Source of the DNA: Parvularia atlantis
Taxonomy: Eukaryota; Opisthokonta; Rotosphaerida
Length of the DNA: 64,000 nt
NCBI GenBank assembly: GCA_943704415.1
Contig: CALSCO010001666.1
Coordinates: forward strand, 1 to 64,000
Direction: 5' to 3'
Shown piece by piece: positions 1-15,698 of this stretch (positions are counted from its first letter, which is position 1; each line of letters opens with the position of its first letter). The notes beneath the pieces are model-generated. The model saw only the letters and a program-made list of their open reading frames with translations. It ran no database searches and was not told the DNA's origin. The position numbers were made by a program, and so were the translations under genes.

Positions 1-215
1 GTCGTCATCAAGGACATCGCGTCTGGTTTGAACTGGAACAGGCCTGGCTTATCTCAAGAACCACGAGCACTGCTCGTGATGCGGCGGGAAACCCCTGAGG
101 CTGCCTCGGGCCCGGAGAAAGGTGCCACCAGGGACGACTCGGCTCCACAGTGACACAAGGAGTTCAGTTTAGGTTCAAAAAGGCACCGTTTTGTAAGAGG
201 CGTGTGATTGACAAG

Positions 216-422
216 ATGAGCAGCATGCACCTGACGACAGTGCCCGAGTTTGTCGGCGAGAAACCGGTGGACCAGTGGTCGCCTGACGAGGTCCACGCGT
301 GGCTTATGGCAGCGGGGTTTGCAGAGCCGGCGAGGACGCTCAAGGACATGGGGATCAAGGGCGAGCACCTTTCGAAACTTACCTTCATTCAATATCTTGG
401 AGCAGTTTCCAAGTCTGTGCAG
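216..422 (+). CDS. SAM-domain protein fragment (3' end unclear)
   Basis: The reading frame starting at the ATG at 216 encodes most of a sterile alpha motif. It has a Trp-Ser-Pro-Asp-Glu-Val segment followed by Trp-Leu, then a Gly-Ile-Lys-Gly turn and a Leu-Thr pair, the usual SAM helix 1-4 pattern. SAM domains mediate protein-protein or RNA binding. The last helix is not seen. A GTATTG donor-like sequence follows at 423, and a possible 37-base intron would lead to a stop at 522, which overlaps the 3' end of the lanosterol synthase gene on the other strand. The piece may be a short gene, the first exon of a longer one, or a remnant. The function of the whole protein is unknown. Confidence 0.45.
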
Positions 423-455
423 GTATTGCTCCCTCTTTCTCCCGCCCGCGCCTGG

Positions 456-4537
<4,082 letters not shown>

Positions 4538-4613
4538 GGGCTGGTGGTGGGCCGCCGTGAGCGTGAGGAGGTCAGGCGGCCAGGCGGCCACTCGGCAGTG
4601 CATGACAGTCAAA

Positions 4614-7600
4614 ATGGATCAGCAGCAGCAGCCTCAGCAGCCACCACCAGCGCCGCCGCCGCCGCCGCCGCCGCCGCTCGCGCTGCTCCTGGCCGAGACG
4701 GCCGACGCGGCCGGCGCGCTGGCGATGGTCAAGGGCGGGCGCCTGCGCCTGACGTGCGTCGCGGCGTCGGCGCGCTTCGTCGCACTCGGCGCCAACACGG
4801 GCTCGGTCTACCTGCTCGACAACGCGCCCGGCGCACTGCGCCACCGGCACATCGTCGCCGCGGCCGACGGCGGCGGCGAGGTCACGGCACTGCGCTTTGC
4901 GCACAACGACGAGCTGCTGGCCGTGGGCACGAGCCGCGGCGCGGTCATCGTGCTCGAGCTGTCGCTGGACGCGCGCGAGAAGACCAAGGCACGGCGGCGT
5001 CGCGCGTTTGCGTCCCCCTGCTGCCGCCGCCTCTCTCACGCGCGGGCGCACGCAGACGCTGTCGCGCACGGCCGCCGAGCACAAGGACCACGCCATCACC
5101 GCGCTGCACTGGGCCGCCGCCGACGAGCGCCTGTTCTCGGCCGACGACACGGGCGCCGTGTACGCCTCGCAGATCGGCGACAAGGTGCGTTCGCGCGGGC
5201 CGTTTGTGCGCTCGCCGCTCAGCACAGCAGTCACAGCTGCTCTCGTTCTTCCGCAAGCCTGAGCTCGTGTACCGCGCCGAGTCACGCGTGGTCCAGCTGG
5301 ACGTGCTCGACGACAGGGTGCGTCCGTCGCAAGGCCCCACGCGCCGCCTGGGCTCAATCAACCGCGTCGTTATGCAGCTGCTCGTGTCGTCCCTGACCAA
5401 GGTCGTCCTCGTCAACTACGTGCGCCCGGCCGTCGTGCAGGTCGGCAGGAAGACGCGGTGCGTGCGCGCGTGTGCTCCGCCGCTGCGTGGCTGACGCCGT
5501 CGCTCCCATCGCCAGGCAGGGCAAGTTTGGCGCGTGCTTCGTCGCCGGCCGCGAGCTCATCTCATCGCGGCCGGGCCTGCGTCTCTGGACCGCGGACCTG
5601 CAGGGCAACGTGCTCGCGACGCTCAACTTCCAGTCGTCGCTCGCCACCCGCCCGGCCGGCCAGCTGCTCTCGGTGCTGCCCGAACCGGCCGCCGCGCCGG
5701 TGCGAACGTCGCCGCCCGCCGCCCGCCACACGGGCACGGGGCGAGTCTGATGATTATCTTCCGCGCGCATCCAGGCGGCGCCAGAGGCACCTGGACCGGA
5801 GCCGGCCGCCGCGGACGCGGGCAGCAAGGACGAGGCCAGCGGGACCAACTTTGCGATCCTCCAGCGCGTGCACCCGCGCCTCGTCCTGTCGCACAACGAC
5901 CAGACCGTCTTCTTGGTCGACGTCGCGAGCGTTGACCTGCACGGCTGGTGCGCCACCGCTCGCAGGAGCGCGACCGGCAGCCGACACGCCCGCGCTGCAC
6001 AGGTACGAGCACGTGCGCGACATCCGCAGCGTGGCCACGTACACCAACCAGATTTTTGTGCTGTGCGAGGGCGCACGCCGGCTGCTGTGCCTGAGCGTGC
6101 GTGACGCCTGCATTGTTCGCACACGTGCCGATTGCACTCACTGCTTGACGCCAGCTGCAACCGCCCGCGCGTCTGCTGGAGATGATGGTCGACAACGGCG
6201 TATGGGCGCGCGCGGCCGCATTTGCTGTGGCGCACGTCGCCGACGTTGCGAGCAGCTACACCGCTGTGCGGGCGCTCCTGGCGCACAGCGATGCGCTTGC
6301 CCTCGGCGACGAGCAGCGACCGCAGTTTGACGCGCTGGTGCAAGAGTCCCGCAAGCACGCGCCACCGCAACCGCCGTTGCCGGCCCCGGTCGCCAAGCCT
6401 GCGCCACCGCCGATGGAGATCGCGGAGGACGACGCCACGCCCGCCACCGTCGACACGTCGCGCTCGACGACCCCGTTCGAGCCGCAGCAGGCCGCGTCCG
6501 ACAACTCGAGCGCGCACGAGGTCACGCGCGCTGCCGCGTCCTCGCTTCGCCCTCCTCACGCCTTGCACGCCCACCCAGGTACCCATGGATGTGCCCGCGT
6601 CCGCACAAGACGACGAGCAGCCACAGCAGGCGGACGACCAGGCCGCGGTGCGTGGCGGTGGCGGTGGCAGCCGCGACCGTCGGGACGGCTGAGCCGCGAC
6701 CGCGCATCGGCAGGACGACGTGCCGGCTGCTGTGATGGCTACCGTGGCGCTGGATGAGTCGCAGTCGGGTGAGGGCGGCTCAGCAGCGGGCGCCGTGGGG
6801 CAGAAGAGGAGGAAGAAGAAGACCGCACCGCGCCGCCTCGTTGGTGCGCACTGCCGACGTCCGCTCGCATGCGCTCACACACTGCACCGCCGCCTGCCAG
6901 ACATCGAGACGGGCGTGCTGGTGCGCACAGGGTCTGTGACGAGCACATCGTCGGTCAGCCCGTCGTCGGCCACGAGCAGCGCTGCCGCGACGCCGTCGTC
7001 GCAGCGCGCACGCGAGCCCGCCGCCACGACGACCGCCGTCTCGTCTGCGCCGCGCACCATCGCCAAGCGCGTCATGCGCTCGGTCTCCACCGACAGCCTC
7101 AGCGCGCCCGGCAGCGGCACGCTCTCGACGAGCCCAGGGGCGGCAGACGCCCCGCCGGCTGAGCAGGACCCGCCGCCGCCGCCTCAGCCAGCGGCCAAGG
7201 CAAGCAAGCCGCCGGTCGCACCCACGGCGCTCGGCGCCAAGATGCAGGGCGCCGGCCTCGCGTTCCTGGACGACCTCAAAAAGTCCACGCTCGACAACTT
7301 TTCAAAGCTGCTGCCCGCGCAGAGCGCGACCGGGCCCTCGCCCTTGCCCACACCGTCGCCCGCGCCCACGCCTACGCCCGTCCCTGTGCCCCCACCCGGA
7401 CCGGCACCGGCACCGGGACCGGCACCCACACCCACACCGGCCGTTGTCGCGGCTGCGCAGCCTCCTGCTGCTTCGCCGCCCGCAGCAGCGCCGGCCAAGC
7501 CGCCGGCTGTCGACGGTGCGTGTGCCGCTGCGTGCGGCCTCGCGCTCGCCGCTCACGCGCACGGCAGAGGTCGCCGCGCAAGTGCAGCAGCTGGCGATGC

Positions 7601-9968
7601 TGACGGAGCAGGCGCTGAGCCTCGTGATGCTGCAGCAAAACAACGTCAACGGGTTCCACTCGGCCACGAAGCGCGCGCTCGAGCAGTGGCTGGCATTCTT
7701 CTTCGACAACATGTGGCAGGCGCGCAGCAAGGACGTTGTCGCGTCGGAGCTGCAGAAGCGCAAGGCCAACCTCCGGCTGCTCCTGACGACGTGCCTCGAG
7801 CTTGGCACGCTGCAGAGCATCCAGGCACGCGCTGCGTCCGCGTACGCAGCGATCGCTTACGTGGGCCGTCGCAGGCGGGCCTGATGGCCGACACGGCCGG
7901 GGACGCCGTGGGGATAGCTGGCACGACGGTCAACGAGGACGACGCCGTTGCAGCCAAGTATGTCACGACCTTTTTCGAGTTCCTTGACGCGAACCGGGTG
8001 GCGGACCACTGCAACCGCGCGGAGCTGCGCCAGGCGCTGCGGGCGCTGTGGGCGTGCGAGGACGCGCGCACCGCACGCTCGGACGAGCCGCGGCTGAATG
8101 TGCAAAAGTGCGCCGGTACTGCCTGTCTGTTGCGCCGAGCTGATGTTGCGTTCGCGCAGGCACCTGGCCAACGGCGACAGCAACCGCGTCTTTATGATCC
8201 TCGGCAACAACCCGCGCAACCACGTGTCGCTCATCCTGCGCGCACTGCCGCGCCTGTTTGCGCTCGACCGGACGGCTGCGATCGAGCTCGTTGTCGGCCT
8301 GCACGCGACTGTGAAGGTGCTGCGCGCGTGTGCGCCTCTGCTGCTCCCGCTGGCTGATACGTACTGTGCAGCCGCGACACGTCAAGGAGGCGCTGCAGAT
8401 CAGCGAGCAGCCGCTGCCCGTCGCCGCGCCGCTGCAGCAGCCCTGGCTCGTGTACACCGAGTACCTCAACCGGCTGCTGCAGACGGGCGCACCCTTCGCG
8501 CGCCGGGACGAGACGCTGGTGCGGCCGTTGCGGGCAGATCGGCCGCGCACAGCGTGTGACGCGCGGAGCGCAGACGATCGAGTGCTTCGAGCTGAACGTG
8601 CTCGCGGCGGCGGGGCTGGCCGGCACGACGGGTTGGGCAAACGCGTCGTGGTGCGCCGAAGACGAACGTTGCGCCCCGCGAGGCTGACAACCTGGTGCAT
8701 CACAGGCTGCTGGACCTGGTCGGCTACGCTGCGCACACGCTTGGTCAGTCGGTGCTGTTGCGGCTGCTGGCCGTTGCGCAGCAGCACCGCTTTGTGCAGG
8801 GCGCGTTCGAGCTGCAGCTGCGGCTGGGCCGGCGCCGCGAGTGTGTCGAGGCCGCGCTCGAGCTCGACGACGCGGCGCTGCTCGCCGTCGCGCTGCGCGA
8901 GTGCCGCGAGGAGCCCGTGTGGTCGTTCCTCGTGCAGGCCGTGTGCGACCGCGGGCAGCGCCGCATCGACCGGCCGTTTGGTACGCACCAGGTGCACGCA
9001 ACGGGCTCAGAGCTGACGAATGTGCGGCAGTGCTGCGCCAGCTGACGACGTGGCTCGGCCCCGAAGTCGCCATGAGCGTGCTGCAGCGGCACCCCGCGTT
9101 CTGCAACCAGCTTGAGCCGCGCCTGTACGAGGTGCGCAGCGTCGTGCGTAACCGCGTGGCGTGTTCACACTGTCGCAGACGTTCCTGCGCGCGGCCGCGC
9201 ACGAGCACGCACGCGGCCAGACCGTGCACCGAATGCTCGAGACGATCGACGGCTACCTGTGGCTGCGCCGGCCGCAGACGATGTCGGCGCCCTTGCGGCA
9301 GCTGCGCGACTCGGAGCTGACCGAGTGCGCCGCGCGCCCTTTGCTGATTCGAGCGTGCGCAACTAACACGGCGCGGCAGCCCCGGCGTGCGACCGCTGTA
9401 CTTTGCGACGGGCGCGGGCCAGCAGGCCGAGCTGGCGTTCGAGTACTCGCTCATGCGCTGGCCGACGTACTACGAGGAGAGCTCGGAGCACTGGGGCGCG
9501 TGGCTGCGGTGCGCGCGCCGCCTGCGCGGTTGCACCAATGGCTGGCCCGCTGACGCAGCCGCGACGGCAGCATCGGCGGCGCTCAGACCGTCTGCCCCGC
9601 GTGCACGCTGCCGCTGACCGACTCGACGAGCGCGGTACGCTGGCGTCGCGTAAGAGAGGACCGGCCTGCTGAGCGCGGCGGATGCGCAGGTCACCGTCTT
9701 CCCGTGCTCGCACGCCTTCCACAGCGTGTGCGTGCCCGAGGATGCGTGCCCGGCGTGCCTGCACCAGCGCGTGGGCCTGCTGCGCGACTTTGCCGCCGCC
9801 AACGCCGCGCCCGCGGTGCGCCACCCCGTGCGGTTGTCGCCGATCGCACTCACAGCTGCGACGCGCGCGCAGGCCACACCCGCGGCCCTCAGCGCCGCGT
9901 CGGCGACCCTGCAGGCGGCCCACGTCCACGCGCAGGCGCAGGCGCAGGCGCACGTGCAGGCGGTGTAA
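4614..9968 (+). CDS. HPS5: HPS5, BLOC-2 subunit, with C-terminal RING-H2
   Basis: HPS5 is a subunit of BLOC-2, which tethers endosome-derived carriers to lysosome-related organelles. Evidence is end-to-end similarity: an N-terminal beta-propeller with LLAVGTSRGAVIVLEL, the family block VVQLDVLDDR then LLVSSLTKVVLV, YGACF-like FGACFVAGRELI, and VRDIRSVA. A Pro/Ser-rich linker follows (about 6700-7500), then an alpha-solenoid ending ETIDGYLWLRRPQ, where the human protein ends. Here the frame continues through spliced exons into a RING-H2: Cys-x2-Cys (VCPACTL), Cys-x-His-x2-His-x2-Cys (PCSHAFHSVC) and Cys-x2-Cys (CPAC), then an Ala/Gln tail. There are about 18 short introns; one near 6655-6718 contains an in-frame stop, so the two halves are one gene only if it is removed. 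An in-frame ATG also lies at 4602. Confidence 0.88.
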
Positions 9969-10000
9969 TCTTTACTGTAGTTGGGCGGGCGGGAAGGAAC

Positions 10001-13000
10001 TCACTGCTCCGTGGCGATGTTGTTGTTGACGTAGGTGAAGTCCAGGAACGGGTTCTCGCTGTTGGCCGTGGCGAGCTGCAGCGCGGCCGCGGTCGGCGTG
10101 AGTACGGCAGGCGCCTCGGTGAACGTCGGGTCAAAGCAGAGCGCCTCCTGTGCGCCGCGGGTGAGCGCGCACGGCAGAGCAGCGCGGCGAGGCGTGCCGC
10201 ACCGCGTTCTTGTCGGGCGGCGGGACGTATGGCGGCTTGAGCTCCATCCGCTCCAGCCGCGCAAAGTTGATGCTGGCGAAGAACGGGTGGGCGGCGATGG
10301 CCACGCCGTCCTCGCTCGGCAGCTCCGAGCACCCGAGCCGCTGCTGCGGGTTGCGCACGAGCAGCTGTTGCTCCGGAGGGCGGTCAGTGACAAAGCGCGG
10401 CCGCGTGCGTCGCGTGTGTGCACACCGACTCGATCAGCGTGCGCGCCTGCAGGCTCAGCTCGGCCGGGTACTCGACGCGCTTGACGAGGATGTTCTGGTG
10501 GAACGCGTGAGCCGCGCTGGCGATGCGTGCACAGACATGGGCGCACCCGGTACAGCGTCTCCTTGTCCTCCGAGTAGAACGGGTGCTCGCCGCAGAGCAT
10601 CTCGTACAGGACGATGCCATAGGTCCACCAGTCGACGCTGAAGGTGTACTGCGTGCGCATGAGGATCTCGGGCGGCAGGTACTCGGACGTGCCGACGATG
10701 CTGCGCGCAGCGGTGAGCACGGATGGCGACGACGGGCTGTGCCGGCGCACACCTGTTTGTGCGCAACCCGTTGCCCAGGTCGACCTTGCACATGCCAAAG
10801 TCGGTGATCTTGATGTGCCCGTCCGGCGCCATCATCACGTTCTCGAGCTTGAGGTCGCGGTAGATGATGCCCTTCTGGTGCAGGTACCTGGCCACGGCGC
10901 TTGAGCAGAGGGCAACCCAATGGCGCGCGCACGAGCGCACACACCGCAGCGCCAGCAGGATCTCTGCGCCGTAGAATTGCACGCGGCTCTCGGAGAACTT
11001 GCCCTCCTCGCAGATGTGGTAGAAGAGCTCGCCGCCCGAGAGGTAATCCTGCCGCGCGGGTCAGCGGCGGAGCCCAGCGGTGTCGCATTGGACGCGCACC
11101 ATGACAAAGTAGAGCCGATCGGGCGACTGGAAGGCGTAGTGCAGGCGGACGATGAACGGGTGCGAGAGCTCGCGCAGGAGCTTGTTCTCAACCCTGGCGC
11201 CGGTGAGGTGCCGCGGGCCGATCAGGTCCTTCTTCTTGATAACTTTCATCGCAAAGACCTGCTGCGTCTCCTTCTCAGCGCAGAGGATGACCTGCCGCCC
11301 GCCGTGCGCGTCAGGAAGGCAGACCGCATTTGCCGCACGTAGACCTTGCCACTCGTGCCCTTGCCGAGCACCTTGAGGAACTCAAAGTCGTCGAGCGTGC
11401 GCGGGCGCAGTTTCGAGTTGCTCGCCAGCCCGAGCAGGTCTTCGCTCACATTATGCACGTCCTCGCCGCCAAAGATCACGTGCGACGAGATCTTGAGGGC
11501 TGGTCGCACACACACCTGCTTCAGCGCACGGAACGCATGCCGCAGGCTCGCACCGTTCACCCAGCGCTCGCGGTCGTCGGCGGAATGCGCGGCAAGGTAC
11601 ATCGAGTCGCTGACGGACCTTCTCCGAGCGCCGTGAGCAACGCGAAGAACAAAAGTGCACGCACGCACTTGGACTCGACCAGGAAGCTATGCTGCCGCCC
11701 GAGGCTGCCCTCGATCGACACACGCACGCCTGCGCACGGTTGGTGAGATGCTGCGCTTTCTCAGGCGACCGATCGAGCGCGCACTGCGTAGCAGCAGCCG
11801 CTTGAAGACGCTCGGCATCTCCGGCACGCCATTCAGCGGCGCCGCGGCGTGGGCGAGCGCGTCTTGCACAGCTGCTCGGGCGAGTGAGGCACAGCCGGGC
11901 GCGCGACCCAGTCACGCACCGGCACCCGGCGGCTTGTCGTCTTTGAGCAGAAACAGACCGAGGGCGCTCTTGTGCAGCACGGCCCACATGCGTCGCCACG
12001 CGTCGTCGCCGTCACGCAGCAGCAACAGGCCTGTGTGTGCATGTGCGCGCTGGTGTGAGCACAAGTGCGCCGACGGTGCGCGTGGGCGTGGCGTGCCTTG
12101 CATGAAGATGTGGCCGTCCTGCGTCTCGGCGAAGAGCGCACCTGTATCGGCGCGGTCGACGCCGTCCATCTGCCCGCGCGAGCCCCGGTCAGCATTCCGC
12201 TCGCGAGGCTACGGCGCTCGGCCGCACCTGTGCCGTGAACTGGTACAGGAAGTGCCGGTCCTCGAAGCCGTGCTGCTTGAGCACGTGTTGGATCACGCCC
12301 AGGCGCATCAGCTCCTGTCCGACGGCGACGGCCTCGGACCGCGAGAGCCGCGCGCTCTCGACCGCGTGGTCGACGAGCCAGTCGACGGCGCTGCGCCCGG
12401 TGAAGCTCTTGGGGAACGCGCGGAAGCGGTACCGGTTCGTCGACACCGCCAGGCCCGCCCGGCACCGGCGCACGACCTCGTCCATCTGCGCGCGAGCGTG
12501 TGCGTCAAGCCGATCGTCGCGTCCTGACGCCGGCCTGCAGCGCGCACCACGACGTCGGCGCGCAGCACGGGTGCATTGTTCTGCACCACGGCTGCGCCGT
12601 CCGACGGCGTGCGCTTGTGGCCGCGCACCCACTGCGACAATAAGCCTCAGTCGGCCATCCGCGCCCGCCAGCACGCGCCGGCACGGACCGAGATTGACGC
12701 GGCCACGGCGCTGCCCGCTGAGGGCGTGCGCTTGTGCGCATGCTCGGGGGTGGCGGAGCTGGCGTCGAGCGGGCGTCCCTGGTGGTGCGAGACTGCGTTC
12801 AGTGACAGATTGACCCGTTTGACCAGGAGCACAAAGACGTGCCTGCGAGACCGACGCCGACGACGAGGCCGAGTGCGTCAGTGGCGTATCGGTGCCGTCG
12901 GACGCGGACGAGACGGTCGAGACGGAGACGGTCGAGGGCGAGGGCAGATGGCCTTGGAGGAAGCCGAGGAAGCGCCCGAACGAGTTTTTGCGCTCGCGGG

Positions 13001-14332
13001 CGCGCTCCGGCGTGCGATCGGGCACGGTGAGCTCAGCGGTGAAGTCCTCCTGTGCGCACAGCGGGTGTGAGCTGCCGCCGCCGTGATCGGCCCATCAGTA
13101 CAGACCGGCGGACGTGCCAACGGCGGCGGTGGCACAACGATGTACGAGCGCGACGAGGCCGTGCGCTGGTGCGGGTGGCCGGGGAACTCTTCCAGCGCCG
13201 CGCCCTCACCCGACGGGCGTGCGAGCGGCTCGGGCGATCGGACCATCTGGCGCAGCTGCTGCCCCTCGCCCGACGGGCGCGCAGGCGGGTCGGGCGACTT
13301 GAGCATCTGGCGCAGCTGCTGCACCTCGCCCTCGGACTTGTCGACACCGAAAAAGTTGGCCTGCGGTGCACGTGTCGGCAACGCGCGGAAGGCACGCAGC
13401 GCACGCGCACCAGCTTCATTGCGCGGTGCCGCTCGACGTTGCCGGTGTCGAGCAGGTTGGCCGATTTGCTGCGCGGCGCGGTGCGAGCCTGAGCGCGCAC
13501 ACACCGCGCGTCCGCGCCGCTGCGCACGATCGCTTGTGCCGGCGCTCGTCCAGCTCGGCGTCGTCCGCGTCGAAGGCGTCGAGGTAGCTGTCCCAGATGT
13601 CCTGCACGGCGCCGTCAGGACACGCGCGGATCGACCACACGCGCACGCACCGGCGCGGCCGAGGCCCGAGCGGCGGCGGCGGCGACCTCGTGCGGCGTGC
13701 GCACGAGTGCGGTGGGTGCGCCGGACGCGGACAGGGCGCGCACGCGGTCGGGCAGGGTCGCGGGCGGCGGATGGGGCGGTGGGCTGAAGCTGTGGGCGAT
13801 GTTGAGGTTGCTGCCGCTGGGCGAGGCGACCTCTGGCGTGGCGCTGCATCGTCGCAGGGTGGGCGTAGAGAGTCAGCGCGAGCGCATCGTAGGCGCAGGC
13901 ACCCGAGGCCGCACGCGCACATCGTCGACGTCGCGTCGCCACCGTCGCCCATCTTGGCCGAGGCGAGGAGCACTGCGAGGTACATGTGCGTGTGCAGCGC
14001 CGCGGCCTCCTCCAGCTGCGCGCCCGTCACGCCGAAGAACTGCGCCAGCTTCTGTGCGTTGCGCCGGCTGATGGCCTGCCGCCCCCGCCGCCCGCGCGCT
14101 CAGCCGCAGCGCCGTCCGACGCGTTCCCACGGCGGACCTTGGGCGGCGCGCCAGGGTCGCCTTCACCGTCGCTGCAGGCCGACGACCCGGTCGAGTGCAC
14201 CGAGCCGGTCGAGCCTGAGCGCGACAGCCGCGGTCCGTCGCCCGTGCCCGCGCCCACGCCCGCGCTCGGCGGCTGGCTGGGCACGGGCGGCTTGCGCGCA
14301 ATGAGCGCCTGGCGGTCGCCTATTTTCGGCGG
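10001..14332 (-). CDS. DEP-PH-AGC protein kinase (AKT-like), 5' end unresolved
   Basis: A Ser/Thr kinase of the AGC group. In order: a low-complexity N-terminal third (about 14300-12650) with two similar RxxAxKLxxFFGV motifs; a DEP domain ([15 protein letters not shown], near 12450-12230); a PH domain ([20 protein letters not shown] to [12 protein letters not shown], about 12060-11560); and the kinase domain. Kinase motifs are [33 protein letters not shown] and [12 protein letters not shown]. The C-tail has a Thr-Pro turn-motif candidate and the hydrophobic motif NPFLDFTYV. The PDK1-type site is Ser rather than Thr, and the usual GTPEYLAPE reads GTSEYLPPE. The first supported exon begins at 14332 after TTTTAG; no ATG lies in it. 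A candidate first exon starts at 14515 and joins in frame. Confidence 0.85.
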
Positions 14333-14561
14333 CTAAAACGCGGCGTCTGGGCCGCGTCGCAGACGTGAGGCGCGGCGCAGGTGCGAGCGAGCGCGGGCGG
14401 CGCGTGTGTGGCGCGTGCGGTACAAGGGGAGGGGGGTGCAGGGCACAGCGCAGGCGCGCGGAGGCGCGGCGAATGCGGGGTGGTCAAACAGCAAGCAGAT
14501 CGCAGGTGCGTACATCGTCAAGCTAGTTGTTCTGCCGCGACGCAGCCAGCGCGCGGGCAGC
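14333..14561. promoter_or_regulatory. Divergent 5' region of the kinase and the gene at 14562
   Basis: About 230 bases between the first clear exon of the kinase (-) and the start codon of the next gene (+). It ends in a TTTTAG acceptor for the kinase, so it contains an intron and probably the short first exon of that gene (possible ATG at 14515). No known promoter element is obvious. Confidence 0.35.
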
Positions 14562-15654
14562 ATGGACGACGGCGGCGAACCGGCGGCGGCAGCGGCAGCA
14601 GCGGCAGCAGCGGCAGCAGCGGGGACGCCGACGGCGGCGGCGGCGGTGGCGGTCGCCGACGCGGCCGGCAAGGCCGCGCGCAACACGCTCGGGCGGCTGC
14701 ACAAGGCCGCGGTCACGCACAAATTCCTGGCCGTGGGCGCGGCGTACGTGCCGCACACGGGCACCGCCATCACGACCGGCCCGCCCCAGTTCTGGGAGGA
14801 CGAGGGCGTGAAGGCGGCGTGGCTGCGCCTGACGAGCGTCGGCTACGACACGCGCGCGGTCGGCGATGACGGCGGCGGCGGCGGCGGCCCGGGCGACGTG
14901 GACGAGCTGACGACGCCGGGCGTCGTGCCGGCGACGGTCAGCATCGAGGAGTACTGGCTGCAGTCGCAGGTGGCGATCAAGGACCTCAACCACGACGTCA
15001 AGCGTGCCGCCCTCGCGCGCATCCTCTCGGCCATCAGCAGCCGGCTTGGTGAGCGCGCTGCTCAGCCGACGTCGACCTGAGCGCGCGCGCGCCCCCAGGC
15101 TGCAGCCGCACGCAGCACGCGCCCGACTGGTGGCTGTTCCAGCCAAAGTACGAGAAGAACGGCGTCGTCGAGGCCTTTGGCGTCGCCGCGCCCGACATGC
15201 CCAACATGCGCTGGAAGCGGCAGCCGTCGATGTACAAGAGTATCCGCGGGCTCGTCTTTGCGATTCAGGCCGTCGTCGCGGCCGAGAAGATGGGCACGCT
15301 GCCGCTGGAGGTGTGCGTCTGCGCTCTTGCGGTGCGCGCATTGGCTCACGCGGGCGAGGCAGGTCACCGTCACGGCCGTGCCAGACTTGTCAGGCGGCGG
15401 CGGCGGCGGGAACGGCGGCCGGGTGCGTGCCGCGCGCGCGTGTCTGTGCAGTGGCGCCGGGTGCTGACCAGCGGCGCGCGCCAGGTCGGGCGCGCGAAGC
15501 GGCGGGCGTCCGAGGAGAGCGAGTGTGCGTCTGCGCGCCTGCGCACCGCGCGGGCGTGTGCGTGCAACTCACGCGCACCCGCTGCGCAGCCGACGGTGAC
15601 GGCGACGGCGACGAGCGCCTGAGACAACGCGCGCGGATCAGTGTAACAAATTGA
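14562..15654 (+). CDS. Unrecognised conserved-looking protein
   Basis: I do not recognise this protein. The ATG at 14562 opens with MDDGGEP and a run of about 13 Ala, then a block (KFLAVGAAYVPHTGTAITTG, PPQFWEDEGVKAAWLRL) that looks folded and conserved. A Gly-rich loop, an amphipathic stretch (VAIKDLNHDVKRAALARIL) and an aromatic-rich second block (APDWWLFQPKYEKNG, MRWKRQPSMYKSIRGLVF) follow. The C-terminus is low complexity, basic then Asp/Gly-rich, with a possible nuclear signal (GRAKRRASEE). Four short introns join in frame, and the last exon ends RISVTN at 15654. The spliced length is about 260 residues. The gene is convergent with the hydrolase, with 44 bases between stops. Confidence 0.7.
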
Positions 15655-15698
15655 GATGATGGCAGGCAGGGGAAGGCTACAACAGACTATATGAGGGT

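Noticed and set aside
6655-6720. End of one gene and start of another between the HPS5 halves
   Set aside because: The stop lies in a GTGCG...GCAG intron with a branch-like sequence, and both halves match HPS5 in order.
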